Shown: positions 34,697 through 42,858 of the stretch, one piece after another
Position numbering within the stretch: the first letter of the stretch is position 1
Layout: the number at the start of each line of letters is the position of its first letter
Source: Martelella mediterranea
Lineage (GTDB): Bacteria > Pseudomonadota > Alphaproteobacteria > Rhizobiales > Rhizobiaceae
Assembly: GCA_003001975.1 (NCBI GenBank)
Contig: PVUG01000023.1
Location: forward strand, 1 to 44,487
Length of the DNA: 44,487 bases
Direction of reading: 5' to 3'
Program-made: the position numbers and the translations under genes
Notes under the pieces: model-generated
What the model was told of the DNA's origin: nothing
Seen by the model: only the letters and a program-made list of their open reading frames with translations
Database searches by the model: none

Positions 34697-35938
34697 TCAC
34701 GCTCCGGCCATGACCGGCGCCGCCCGTTCGCGCACAGTCAGATGGATCAGGGCCGAAATGACGCCAAGCGCAATCGCCATATACCAGATCAGATCATAAT
34801 TGCCGTAGCGGTCGAACCATATTCCGCCAAACCACACACCGGCAAAACCGCCGAGCTGATGGCTGAGGAAGACAAAGCCGAACAGCGTGCCCATGGCGCG
34901 CGGCCCGAACATCACGACGATCAGCGCGCTGGTCAGCGGCACGGTGGACAGCCACAGGCCGCCCATGACCAGACCGAAGATCAGCACCGAAGCCGGCGTC
35001 AGCGGCAGCCAGATGAACACCAGAATGACAACGGCCCTGAGCGCATAGATCCCCGCCAGCACATGCGGCTTGGCAAAGAAATTGCCCAGACGGGCGGCAA
35101 TCAGCGTGCCGAAGATATTGGCAAAGCCGGCAAGCGCCAGCGCCTTCAGGCCGAGCGCCCTGAGTTCGGGCGCCGAAAGCCCGGTGCCGGTGCAGAAATT
35201 CTGCACGTAATTGGGCAGGTGCGCGGTGATGAAGGCAAGGTGAAAGCCGCAGACGAAGAAACCGGCCGCCAGCATCACGAAACTCGTATGCCCGAAGGCA
35301 TGGCGGATGGTCTGCGGCAGATCGATGTCGCTTTGGGTTGCGGAAACCTTGCTCTTGACGTGCAGAAACGGGATCGCGAGCGCCATCGGCGTCAACAGCG
35401 CGGTGACGATCAAAAGCGTGGTGCGCCAGTCGAAGGAACTGATCAGCCAGGCCGTCAACAGTGGCAGCAACGCCTGACCGGCCGAGCCCATGGCCGATGC
35501 GACGCCGAGATAAAAGCCGCGCTTTTCGGCCGGGGCCGCACGCCCGACCACGGCCAGAACCGTGCCGAAGGCCGTGCCCGAAACGCCCATGCCGACCAGA
35601 ACGCCAGCCCCCATGTGCTGGGCAAAGGGCGTGGTGCCGAAAACACAGATCAGCATGCCGAGCCCATAGCACAGGAAACCGAGCCAGAGTGCCCGCCGGT
35701 CGCCGAACTTGTCGGCGAGCATGCCGAAAAACGGCTGCGCCAGGCCCCAGACGAGGTTTTGAATGGCAATTGACAGCGAGAAGATTTCAATCCGGCCGGC
35801 GAACAGATCATCCGACAAGGGCAGGACGACCCCGCCGAACACCGAGCGCACCCCGAAGGAAAGCGCCAGCACGAGCCCGCCTGCCAGCATGATGATCAGC
35901 ATGTCGCGGTCGATGCCGCGGTTTTCCGTCTGGTCCAT
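34697..35938 (-). CDS. Major facilitator superfamily transporter
   Basis: A 413-residue inner-membrane protein with 12 predicted hydrophobic helices in two six-helix halves. The MFS motif A loop is seen as GMLADKFGDRRAL between helices 2 and 3. The FGVRSVFGGVVLPL opening and the late FGFVFLSHQLGGFAGVW resemble oxalate/formate-antiporter and NarK-like carriers, so a small organic anion is a reasonable guess. The start has only a weak GGGA ribosome site. There is no operon partner; a palindrome CTGACGTCAG lies at 36015-36024, upstream of the gene. The substrate is unknown. Confidence 0.88.
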   Translation of the reverse strand: MDQTENRGIDRDMLIIMLAGGLVLALSFGVRSVFGGVVLPLSDDLFAGRIEIFSLSIAIQNLVWGLAQPFFGMLADKFGDRRALWLGFLCYGLGMLICVFGTTPFAQHMGAGVLVGMGVSGTAFGTVLAVVGRAAPAEKRGFYLGVASAMGSAGQALLPLLTAWLISSFDWRTTLLIVTALLTPMALAIPFLHVKSKVSATQSDIDLPQTIRHAFGHTSFVMLAAGFFVCGFHLAFITAHLPNYVQNFCTGTGLSAPELRALGLKALALAGFANIFGTLIAARLGNFFAKPHVLAGIYALRAVVILVFIWLPLTPASVLIFGLVMGGLWLSTVPLTSALIVVMFGPRAMGTLFGFVFLSHQLGGFAGVWFGGIWFDRYGNYDLIWYMAIALGVISALIHLTVRERAAPVMAGA

Positions 35939-36014
35939 TCAGATCTGTCCCGTATTTCCCCGTCCGGACACTTAGCAAAGATCAGGACGCGGGAATAACG
36001 AATATATCTGAACT

Positions 36015-36024
36015 CTGACGTCAG
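36015..36024. promoter_or_regulatory. Short palindrome upstream of the MFS gene
   Basis: CTGACGTCAG is a perfect 10-bp palindrome 77 bases upstream of the MFS start codon on the minus strand. It is short, so an operator role is only a possibility. Confidence 0.25.
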
Positions 36025-36066
36025 GACCCTTGATAGGACGTTTCATGTGGCAAAGCGGCGACGCCC

Positions 36067-37110
36067 TCAGGCGTCATCCGTCAGAACGATCTGGAGCTTG
36101 ACGTCTTCCGGCCGTTGTTCGACGGCGCGGTCGAAGGCTTCCACCGATTTTTCAAACGGCACCGTATCGGAAATCAGCGGTTTCAGGTCGACCTTGCCAC
36201 TGGCAATCAGGGCAATGGCCCGCTCATAGACATTGGCATAGCGAAACACCGTTTCGATGCGCGCTTCGCGCGCCTGCAGGCCAACGATATCGACAGGAAC
36301 CGGATCGATCGGCATACCGACGAAAACAACCGTGCCGCCCGGCGCCACAAGGCCGGAAACGCCGAGAATGGCCGATGGCGCACCGGAGCATTCGAACACG
36401 ACATCCGCACCCCAGCCGCCGGTCTTTTGCGCGACCGCTTCGGCCATCGATGTCTCGCCGAGATGAACGGTCTCGATGCCGTCATAGCGCCCGATGACAT
36501 CAAGCTTGGGCTGGCTGAAATCGGCAATGATGACCCTGGAGCAACCGCCGGCATGGGCGGCAAGCGCGGTCATCATGCCGATCGGGCCGGCGCCGGTCAC
36601 GACCGCGACATCGCCGGGCTTGATGCCAGCCCGCATTGCCGCCTGCATGCCGATAGCGAAGGGCTCGACCATCGCGCCTTCGGCAAAGGTGACGTGATCG
36701 GGCAGTTTGAAGGTGTAGGCCGCCGGGTGAACGACTTCCGGCGCGAGGCATCCATGCACCGGTGGCGTTGCCCAGAAACGGACAGCCGGATCGACATTGT
36801 AGATGCCGAGCTTTGCCGCTTTCGAATTCGGATCGGGAATGCCGGGTTCCATGCAGACCCGGTCGCCGGGTTTCAGGTGGCCCACATTGGCGCCCACTGC
36901 GATGACCGTGCCGGAGGCCTCATGGCCGAGCACCATCGGCGCATCAACCACGAAGGGGCCGATCTTGCCGTGGGTATAGTAATGCACATCCGATCCGCAA
37001 ATGCCGACGGTGTGCACGCAAATGCTGACATCGTCGGGACCGAGTGTCTGCTGCAGATCGATCTCCCTGAGGTTCAGTCGACCCTTTTCCTCCAGTACCA
37101 GCGCCTTCAT
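36067..37110 (-). CDS. Zinc-dependent polyol dehydrogenase, xylitol/sorbitol dehydrogenase type
   Basis: A 347-residue medium-chain dehydrogenase. Catalytic zinc ligands are visible as C38 in GICGSD, H63 and E64 in GHEASG, and E149 in VEPFAIG. The nucleotide fold has GAGPIGMM (173-180), and an Asp in IIADFS ends the second strand, which favours NAD over NADP. The four structural-zinc cysteines are missing from the 90-110 loop, as in some sorbitol and xylitol dehydrogenases. The ATG at 37110 has a GGAGG site 10 bases upstream. It is divergent from a SorC regulator and its HAD phosphatase, a layout seen in polyol use. Xylitol to D-xylulose is the best guess. Confidence 0.82.
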   Translation of the reverse strand: MKALVLEEKGRLNLREIDLQQTLGPDDVSICVHTVGICGSDVHYYTHGKIGPFVVDAPMVLGHEASGTVIAVGANVGHLKPGDRVCMEPGIPDPNSKAAKLGIYNVDPAVRFWATPPVHGCLAPEVVHPAAYTFKLPDHVTFAEGAMVEPFAIGMQAAMRAGIKPGDVAVVTGAGPIGMMTALAAHAGGCSRVIIADFSQPKLDVIGRYDGIETVHLGETSMAEAVAQKTGGWGADVVFECSGAPSAILGVSGLVAPGGTVVFVGMPIDPVPVDIVGLQAREARIETVFRYANVYERAIALIASGKVDLKPLISDTVPFEKSVEAFDRAVEQRPEDVKLQIVLTDDA

Positions 37111-37287
37111 GCTATTTTGGCCTCCTCCGACACAACACATACTCCTTGCTAAGGCGCGGCAACACTCACCGCGTCGATGAAATTGACGTCTTTCACGGCC
37201 GCGATGACGCCATCAGACCGGTCTTCCGCAATGGCACCAGAACGGTCGATACCCGCCGGAATACCCCGTGACAAAAGCGTGTTATAC

Positions 37288-37350
37288 GCCATTTACATTT
37301 GTTTCAATAAAAACATAAATGTAAATTTACAAATGTCAAATTTGCATTTC
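37288..37350. promoter_or_regulatory. AT-rich operator array between dehydrogenase and SorC gene
   Basis: This 60-base AT-rich island has repeated half-sites. ATTTACATTT (37291-37300) is the exact inverse of AAATGTAAAT (37318-37327), and ACATTTGT (37295-37302) is the inverse of ACAAATGT (37329-37336). It ends just before the SorC start codon and covers the space where both divergent promoters must lie. It is probably the SorC regulator's own binding region. Confidence 0.65.
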
Positions 37351-37352
37351 AG

Positions 37353-38366
37353 ATGAAAACGGTTCATATGACGGACAGGTATGAAACGCGCGACGGGATG
37401 CGCCTGGTGGCAAGTGAAACGAGTGTGGAAACCGAGGCGTTTCTGGTCGAGGTCTGCTGGCATTATTTCATCAATGAAATGACCCAGTCCGAAGTGGCGG
37501 CACTGATGGGGGTCACCCGGCTGCGCGTGAACCAGGCCATCAGAAGCGCGCGCGCCGACGGGCTGGTGCGGGTCGATATCCAGTCGCCGCATGTCATGCG
37601 CCTGCGCCTGCAGAAAGACCTGAAGACCCGCTTCGGCCTTGCCGACGCCATCGTGGCGCCGGCCAATGCGGACAATCACGACTATCAGCGCCCCGCAGGC
37701 GCCGCCCTTGCCAACTATCTGGCAAAAGGATTGCGCGAGGCCCGCTGGCGGCGGATCGGGGTGTCCTGGGGCATGACGCTGACAAATGCGATGACCCATC
37801 TGCCGCGCATGCAATTGCCGGAAATCGAAATCATATCGATGATCGGCGGCACATCGCAGGGCGCATCGTTCAACACGTTCGGGATCGCCTCGGGTTTTGC
37901 CGACCGGCTGGGCGCCAGATATTCGCTGTTTGCCGCCCCGGTCTACCTCTCGCCCGGCACAGACAGGCAAGAGTTTCTCTCCGATGCCGTTTTCAGCGAG
38001 CATCTGGAAAAGCTGAAAACCCTCGATCTCGCCGTTCTGGTTGCCGGCGACCTGTCCGACAGGTCCGTTCTGATGAACACCGGACTGCCGTCCAGTGTCA
38101 CACCGGCGACCCTTTCCGAAAAAGGCGCGGTCGGCGATATCGTCGGCCATTTTATCGATCACAACGGCCGGGAGGTCGACCATTTCATCAACGACTGTGC
38201 CGTCGGCATCCGGCTCGATGCGCTTGAAAAGGTTCCCGAGCGGGTGCTTGCCGCAGCCGGTACACACAAGGTCGACGTCATCATCGCCGCCATCCGCCGC
38301 GGGCTCGTTACCACGCTTGTGACCGACGACATCACCGCCGAACGCATTCTGGCCAGGACCTCATGA
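37353..38366 (+). CDS. SorC/DeoR-type sugar-binding transcriptional regulator
   Basis: A 337-residue regulator with an N-terminal helix-turn-helix (TQSEVAALMGVTRLRVNQAI, residues 44-63) and a C-terminal SorC sugar-phosphate-binding domain. The latter is shown by IGVSWGMTLTNAM, IISMIGGTSQGASFNT and the late GIRLDALEKVP. SorC proteins such as EryD and SorC respond to phosphorylated polyols or sugars. It is divergent from the polyol dehydrogenase, and its stop overlaps the HAD phosphatase start by ATGA. A phosphorylated polyol is the likely inducer. Confidence 0.88.
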   Translation: MKTVHMTDRYETRDGMRLVASETSVETEAFLVEVCWHYFINEMTQSEVAALMGVTRLRVNQAIRSARADGLVRVDIQSPHVMRLRLQKDLKTRFGLADAIVAPANADNHDYQRPAGAALANYLAKGLREARWRRIGVSWGMTLTNAMTHLPRMQLPEIEIISMIGGTSQGASFNTFGIASGFADRLGARYSLFAAPVYLSPGTDRQEFLSDAVFSEHLEKLKTLDLAVLVAGDLSDRSVLMNTGLPSSVTPATLSEKGAVGDIVGHFIDHNGREVDHFINDCAVGIRLDALEKVPERVLAAAGTHKVDVIIAAIRRGLVTTLVTDDITAERILARTS

Positions 38367-39040
38367 ACAAAACAGTTATTTTCGATTTCGACGGTGTGCT
38401 CGCCAACAGCGAAATCATCGCGCTCGCCGAACTCCAGACCTCGCTCGAAGAATATGGAATAACGGTCGACTGGGATACGCTGGTCGAAAAGTTTCTCGGC
38501 GCCTCGATCAAACAGATCACCACCTTTGTCGAAAACAGCACGGGCAAGCCGGTTGAGCCCGCGTTTCAGAAGGACTGGTATGCCCGGCTGTTTGACCGCT
38601 ACGCCCGCGAACTTCAGCCGATGGCGGGTGCCGCGGACATGCTCGACAGCCTCGATGCGGCCGGCATCGGCTACTGCATCGCGTCCGGCGGCTCCTACAA
38701 ACGGCTGGGTGTGGCGCTTGAGTGTATCGGCTTTTCCGACCGTTTCCGCGGCCGCGCCTTCAGCGCGGAATCGGTCGAACACGGCAAGCCCGCGCCCGAC
38801 GTTTTTCTGTACGCCGCCGAGCAGAGCGGCGCGCAGGCCGGCGACTGTGTCGTGCTTGAAGATTCGATTGCCGGCGTCATTGCCGCCGGCCGCGCCGGAA
38901 TGCGTTGCGTCGGCTTTGTCGGCGGCGGTCACCTTGAAGGCGTAAGGCCGCTTCATGCCGAACGGCTTCAGAGCGCGGGCGCCGACACCGTGCTCACGGA
39001 CCTGTCCGGTTTCCGGCAAGCTGCGTTCGGCGCGGTCTGA
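38363..39040 (+). CDS. HAD-superfamily sugar/polyol phosphatase
   Basis: A 225-residue HAD subfamily IA hydrolase. Motif I is DFDG (D8 nucleophile, D10 acid/base), motif II is ASGG with its Ser, motif III is the Lys of HGKPAPDVF, and motif IV is LEDSIAG. The helical cap lies after motif I. The protein resembles beta-phosphoglucomutase-like and sugar-phosphate phosphatases. Translational coupling to the SorC regulator gene suggests that it may adjust the level of the inducing sugar phosphate or act in the same polyol pathway as the divergent dehydrogenase. Confidence 0.88.
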   Translation: MNKTVIFDFDGVLANSEIIALAELQTSLEEYGITVDWDTLVEKFLGASIKQITTFVENSTGKPVEPAFQKDWYARLFDRYARELQPMAGAADMLDSLDAAGIGYCIASGGSYKRLGVALECIGFSDRFRGRAFSAESVEHGKPAPDVFLYAAEQSGAQAGDCVVLEDSIAGVIAAGRAGMRCVGFVGGGHLEGVRPLHAERLQSAGADTVLTDLSGFRQAAFGAV

Positions 39041-39046
39041 AGCCTG

Positions 39047-39075
39047 TTGACAGGGGGCGCAAAGCCCGACAGAAT
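39047..39075 (+). promoter_or_regulatory. Sigma-70-type promoter of the thi operon
   Basis: A consensus -35 TTGACA (39047-39052) and a -10 CAGAAT (39070-39075, 4 of 6 matches) are separated by 17 bases. Transcription would start at about 39082, just at the first paired strand of the TPP aptamer, which supports the assignment. Confidence 0.7.
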
Positions 39076-39083
39076 CACGGAAA

Positions 39084-39169
39084 TTCCGAGGGGAGCATCA
39101 TCCGATGCTGAGATGGCAATGCGCCGGACCCTTGAACCTGATCCGGGTCATACCGGCGTAGGAACGGAA
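39084..39169 (+). promoter_or_regulatory. TPP (thiamine pyrophosphate) riboswitch
   Basis: The conserved aptamer elements appear in order. The P1 strand TTCCG (39084-39088) pairs with CGGAA (39165-39169). GGGGAGC is followed by CTGAGA (39108-39113, the pyrimidine-sensing arm). GACCCTTGAACCTGATCC includes the ACCTGATC core (39136-39143), then GGGTCATACCGGCGTAGGAA forms the pyrophosphate-sensing arm. The spacing between CTGAGA and ACCTGATC is normal. The aptamer is directly after a TTGACA promoter and about 130 bases before thiE. Binding of TPP is expected to lower expression of thiE and the TRAP genes. Confidence 0.96.
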
Positions 39170-39240
39170 AATGGTTGCCTTCCCTGTTTTCGCGCCCGCG
39201 CCGCTGCCCGGTCTTCGTGTATGATCGTGGAGCGCTTTCT

Positions 39241-39300
39241 ATGCCGTTGGACATTCGTAATATCTGCCCGCCGGGAACCATCGCCGGGGCACGGCCATGA
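39241..39300 (+). CDS. Candidate 19-residue leader peptide coupled to thiE
   Basis: A short frame starts at ATG 39241 after a good GGAG site (39230-39233) and ends with a TGA that overlaps the thiE start codon (ATGA at 39297-39300). The peptide begins MPLDIRNICPPG. It is in a different frame from thiE. The thiE site GGGG (39286-39289) can be paired by TGCCC (39265-39269) within this frame, so translating the leader would open it. It may be the point at which the riboswitch acts. No homologue is recognised, and chance cannot be excluded for such a short frame. Confidence 0.45.
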   Translation: MPLDIRNICPPGTIAGARP

Positions 39301-39959
39301 GAACGGTCGACTATCGCCTGAACGCCATTGTCGATGCCGGTCTGGTTGAGGCCGCGCCGCTGGCGGAGTTGGCGCGGCTTGCCGCCGAAAACGGCGCAAC
39401 GCTGATCCAGTATCGCGACAAATTCGCCAAAACCCGTCAGATGGTCGAACGCGCCGTTCAAATCCGCGCGGCGCTCGCGCCCACCGGTGTGCCCTTCGTC
39501 GTCAATGACCGGGTCGACGTGGCCCTTGCGGCCGACGCCGACGGGGTGCATCTGGGCAGCGACGACATGCCGGCGGAGATCGCCCGGAAGCTGCTTGGCC
39601 CGGACGCCATTATCGGGCTCACGGTCAAGAACGCCTCCGATGGCGCCAGGGCGGCGGCCGCACCGGTCGATTACGCCTGTATCGGCGGTGTTTTCCAGAC
39701 GCTTTCCAAGATCAATATGGATCCTCCGGTGGGCCTCAACGGCTTTCGTGCGCTGCGCCGCGGCCTCAAACGGGCGCGGCCCGACCTGCCGGTTGGCGCG
39801 ATTGCCGGTATCAAGCTTGAAGACGTGCCACGGCTGATGGCCGAAGGCGCCGACGGCATTGCGGTGATTTCCGCAATTTTCCACGCACCCGACGTTTCAG
39901 CCGCAACCCGTGAGCTCCGCCGGAGCGTAGACACGGCCATCGCGCACCCGGCACAATGA
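39297..39959 (+). CDS. thiE: Thiamine phosphate synthase
   Basis: A 220-residue TIM-barrel enzyme that joins hydroxymethylpyrimidine diphosphate and thiazole phosphate to thiamine phosphate. Family motifs are QYRDK (38-42), ND at 70-71, DGVHLG (82-87), the pyrophosphate loop GVFQTLSK (131-138), AIAGI (168-172) and VISAI (190-194). It departs from the consensus in places (QYRDK for QLREK, GGVFQTLSK for GPVFPTxTK), like other alphaproteobacterial second copies. It is preceded by a TPP riboswitch, and its stop overlaps the TRAP permease start by ATGA. No other thiamine gene is next to it. Confidence 0.92.
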   Translation: MRTVDYRLNAIVDAGLVEAAPLAELARLAAENGATLIQYRDKFAKTRQMVERAVQIRAALAPTGVPFVVNDRVDVALAADADGVHLGSDDMPAEIARKLLGPDAIIGLTVKNASDGARAAAAPVDYACIGGVFQTLSKINMDPPVGLNGFRALRRGLKRARPDLPVGAIAGIKLEDVPRLMAEGADGIAVISAIFHAPDVSAATRELRRSVDTAIAHPAQ

Positions 39960-41755
39960 CAAAAAAGCCCGGCACGCTGCACGCCCGGGCAGCACAGCTT
40001 GCCACGCGGCTGGAAACCGCACTCGCGATGATCGCCGCGGCCGTGCTGGCGGTGATGCTCGCCGTGGTGCTGACCAGCGTGGTTCTGCGCTATCTGTTTC
40101 ACACCGGACTGATCGGAACGGAAGATCTCGGCATCTGGCTGAATGTGGCGCTGATTGCCCTTGCCGCGCCGCTTGCGCTGTCCGGGCCGCTTGCCATGCG
40201 GCTTGATCTGCCTTTCGGCCCGTCTGCCAAAAAACTGGCCGGCATCATTGCCGATGCGTTCAGCCTGCTGGCGGCTCTTGTGCTGATTTTCGGCAGCACG
40301 CGCGTCGTGAACCTCATCGGCGGCACATCGCCGGCACTCGGCCTTCCCGAATGGGTACGGTTTGCGGTGACCGGCGCAGGCGGCGGTCTTCTCGCGATCA
40401 TTCTCGTTCTTCGCCGCATCGGCGAACGGCAGGTTCTGCCGCTTGCGGCATCGGCAATCCTTGCATCCGCAGTCTATTACGCCTGCCTGCATGTCACCGT
40501 CACAACCGCCCTGCCTGCAAGCATTGCAATCGCGATAGCGGCGGTAGTCGGCCTTGCCGCCGCCGCACCGCTTGCCCACGCCTTCATCGCGGCGGCGATG
40601 ATCGCCATTCCCTTCGGCGGCAATCTTGGAACGGAAACCATCGTCACCACGGCCGTTTCCGGCATGTCCCACTTTCTGTTGCTCGCCATTCCGTTCTTCC
40701 TGCTGACGGGGGCAGCCCTTTCCGCCTCGGGCGCGGCAAGGCACCTTGTGGCCTTCGCCGCCTCACTGGTCGGCCACCGGCGCGGCGGGCTGGCCCAGAC
40801 AGTGCTGGCCACCGGCACGCTGTTTTCCGGTGCCTCAGGCTCATCGGTCGCCAATGCCGTGTTTTCCGCCACCACCTTTCACCCGGAACTCGTGCGCCAT
40901 GGCTATCCGCCGGCCCGCTCCGGCGCGATCATTGCCGCCTCGTCGGTGCTCGACAACATCATCCCGCCGTCAATTGCCTTCCTGATCCTGGCGGCCGCCA
41001 CCGACCTTTCCGTGGGCGCACTGCTTCTCGGCGGGCTGTTTGCGGGGCTGGTGATGGCGGCGGCTCTCTCCATCGCCATTTACCTCACGACCCGCAATCT
41101 GCCCGGCAGCAAACCGGCGGCCAGGGGCGAACGCCGGCGTTCCCTGCTGGCAGCAGTCCCCGCTTTCGGGCTCGGCGTCATCGTGGTTGTCGGCATCCGC
41201 ATCGGCATCGTCACCACCACCGAGGCGGCGGCCCTTGCGGCCATCTATACACTTGCACTTGCGGCTTTTTCGAAAACGCGCCGGACAGCGCTTTTTTCGG
41301 TTTTCCGACAGACCGCGACCGAAGCTGCTGCCATCGGCCTTCTCATCGGTTCGGCCGGGCCGTTTGCCTTTCAGCTTGCCGTCGACGGCGTATCCGGCAT
41401 GATCGCCTCAACCGTTGCCGCTTTCGGCGGTTCTCCCGCCGCGGTTCTGGCCTTTTCCGTCATCGTTCTGCTTGGCGCCGGGCTGGTTCTCGATATCGGC
41501 GCGGCGATCCTGCTTTTAGGCCCCCTTCTGCTGCCGCTTGCCACCGGCTCGGGCATCGATCCGATCGCCTTCGGCGTGATCATCGTCACCACGCTGATGA
41601 TCGGCGGCCTGACGCCACCGGTCGGCATGCTGGTTCTGGTGGTGGCCGGCGTGACGGAGGTTCCCCCGGCAGCGCTTTTTCGCGCGGTGCTGCCCTATCT
41701 CGCCGCGCTTCTTGCGGCAATCGCCATTCTGTGCATCTGCACCCTGTTGATCTGA
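39956..41755 (+). CDS. TRAP transporter fused permease (DctQ-DctM), thiamine-regulated
   Basis: A 599-residue inner-membrane protein. Residues about 1-165 are a DctQ-type small subunit with four helices (RYLFHTGLIGTEDLGIWLNV is the typical segment). The rest is a DctM-type channel with the family motifs LFSGASGSSVANA, SSVLDNIIPPSIAFL and the late GGLTPPVGMLV. It uses a Na+ or proton gradient together with the periplasmic binding protein encoded next. The ATGA overlap with thiE places it in the TPP regulon. The cargo is therefore predicted to be thiamine or a thiamine-related compound, which is unusual for TRAP systems, which mostly carry carboxylates. Confidence 0.9.
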   Translation: MTKKPGTLHARAAQLATRLETALAMIAAAVLAVMLAVVLTSVVLRYLFHTGLIGTEDLGIWLNVALIALAAPLALSGPLAMRLDLPFGPSAKKLAGIIADAFSLLAALVLIFGSTRVVNLIGGTSPALGLPEWVRFAVTGAGGGLLAIILVLRRIGERQVLPLAASAILASAVYYACLHVTVTTALPASIAIAIAAVVGLAAAAPLAHAFIAAAMIAIPFGGNLGTETIVTTAVSGMSHFLLLAIPFFLLTGAALSASGAARHLVAFAASLVGHRRGGLAQTVLATGTLFSGASGSSVANAVFSATTFHPELVRHGYPPARSGAIIAASSVLDNIIPPSIAFLILAAATDLSVGALLLGGLFAGLVMAAALSIAIYLTTRNLPGSKPAARGERRRSLLAAVPAFGLGVIVVVGIRIGIVTTTEAAALAAIYTLALAAFSKTRRTALFSVFRQTATEAAAIGLLIGSAGPFAFQLAVDGVSGMIASTVAAFGGSPAAVLAFSVIVLLGAGLVLDIGAAILLLGPLLLPLATGSGIDPIAFGVIIVTTLMIGGLTPPVGMLVLVVAGVTEVPPAALFRAVLPYLAALLAAIAILCICTLLI

Positions 41756-41766
41756 GAGGAAACGTC

Positions 41767-42756
41767 ATGCAGCCCCTCACCCGTCGCCATTTCCTGAAAG
41801 CCGCTACGCTGACCGCGCTTTCGGCCCCGTATATCGCCCGCCCGGCCCTGGCGCAGACCACGGTGACCGTCGCCTCATTGCTCGGAGAGGACAAGCCGGA
41901 AACCAGGATCTGGCGTTATATCGCCGAAAAGGCCGAGGAACGACTGCCCGGGCGTTTTCGCTTCAACATCGTCGCCAATGGCGCGCTGGGCGGGGAGAAA
42001 CAGGTTGCCGACAGCATCCGCCTCGGTTCCGTGCAGGCGAGCCTTTCGACCGTTTCGGCGCTGTCATCATGGGTGCCGCAATTGCAGATCCTCGACCTGC
42101 CATTCCTGTTTCGCAGTCCCGAACACCTTGGCCGCGTGGTTGCAGGCCCCGTGGGTACGGAGCTGAAAAGCGCGCTTGCCGATGAGCGCTTCATCGTCGG
42201 CGGCTTTATCGACTACGGCGCCCGCCATCTTCTGACGAAAACGCCGGTAACCCGACCGGAAGGGCTTGAAGGCGTCACGATCAGGGTGATCAATAGTCCG
42301 CTTCACACCGGGTTGTGGAGCGCCTTTGGCGCGGTTCCCGTCGGCATCCCGATTACCGAGACCTATAACGCGCTGGCGACCGGGGTTGCGGATGCCATGG
42401 ACCTGACCAAATCCGCCTATGCCGGTTTCAAGCTTTACGAGGTCGTGCCGTGCCTGACCGAAACCGGACATATCCGCGCGTCCGGCGTGATCTATTTTTC
42501 ACAAGCGTTCTGGGACGGGCTCGACCCCGAGGCTCAAGCCGTTCTGGAGACAATTTCAGCCGAGGCCGCGCTCTATTTCAATGCGCTGATCGTGGAAGAC
42601 GAAACCGCGGCCATGGAAACCGCGCGCGAAAATGGCGGCACCGTGCTCCAGCCCGAGGACATGGACGCCTGGCGGGCGGGCGCCAGGAACGTCTGGGCCG
42701 ATTTCGCCCCGGCCGTCGGCGGCATGGAACGGATCGAAACGGTCGCAAACACCTGA
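41767..42756 (+). CDS. TRAP transporter substrate-binding protein (DctP family)
   Basis: A 329-residue exported binding protein. It has a twin-arginine signal (R6-R7 in RRHFLKA) with cleavage near residue 29 (ALA|QTT), so it is probably folded before export. The DctP fold is indicated by FRFNIVANGALGGEKQVADSI, the LDLPFLFR segment, the ligand-binding arginine of VTIRVIN (about residue 176), ITETYNALATGVADAMD and the long FSQAFWDGLDPEAQAVLE helix. A GAGAGGA site sets the start. It is 11 bases after the permease gene. In most TRAP binding proteins the Arg holds a carboxylate; its role here is open. Confidence 0.9.
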   Translation: MQPLTRRHFLKAATLTALSAPYIARPALAQTTVTVASLLGEDKPETRIWRYIAEKAEERLPGRFRFNIVANGALGGEKQVADSIRLGSVQASLSTVSALSSWVPQLQILDLPFLFRSPEHLGRVVAGPVGTELKSALADERFIVGGFIDYGARHLLTKTPVTRPEGLEGVTIRVINSPLHTGLWSAFGAVPVGIPITETYNALATGVADAMDLTKSAYAGFKLYEVVPCLTETGHIRASGVIYFSQAFWDGLDPEAQAVLETISAEAALYFNALIVEDETAAMETARENGGTVLQPEDMDAWRAGARNVWADFAPAVGGMERIETVANT

Positions 42757-42858
42757 CAGGCAGAGGTCAGAAATGATCTTCAAAAGTCTCAGACCTTGCG
42801 CCGGCGAAAACCCCGCAATACTCTCTCGCCAATGCGCCAATAGATAACGAGGTAATCC

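Noticed and set aside
40351-41766. Extension of the TRAP binding-protein frame far upstream into the permease gene
   Set aside because: The twin-arginine signal and ribosome site place the start at 41767; the upstream part is an arginine-rich shadow of the permease gene.
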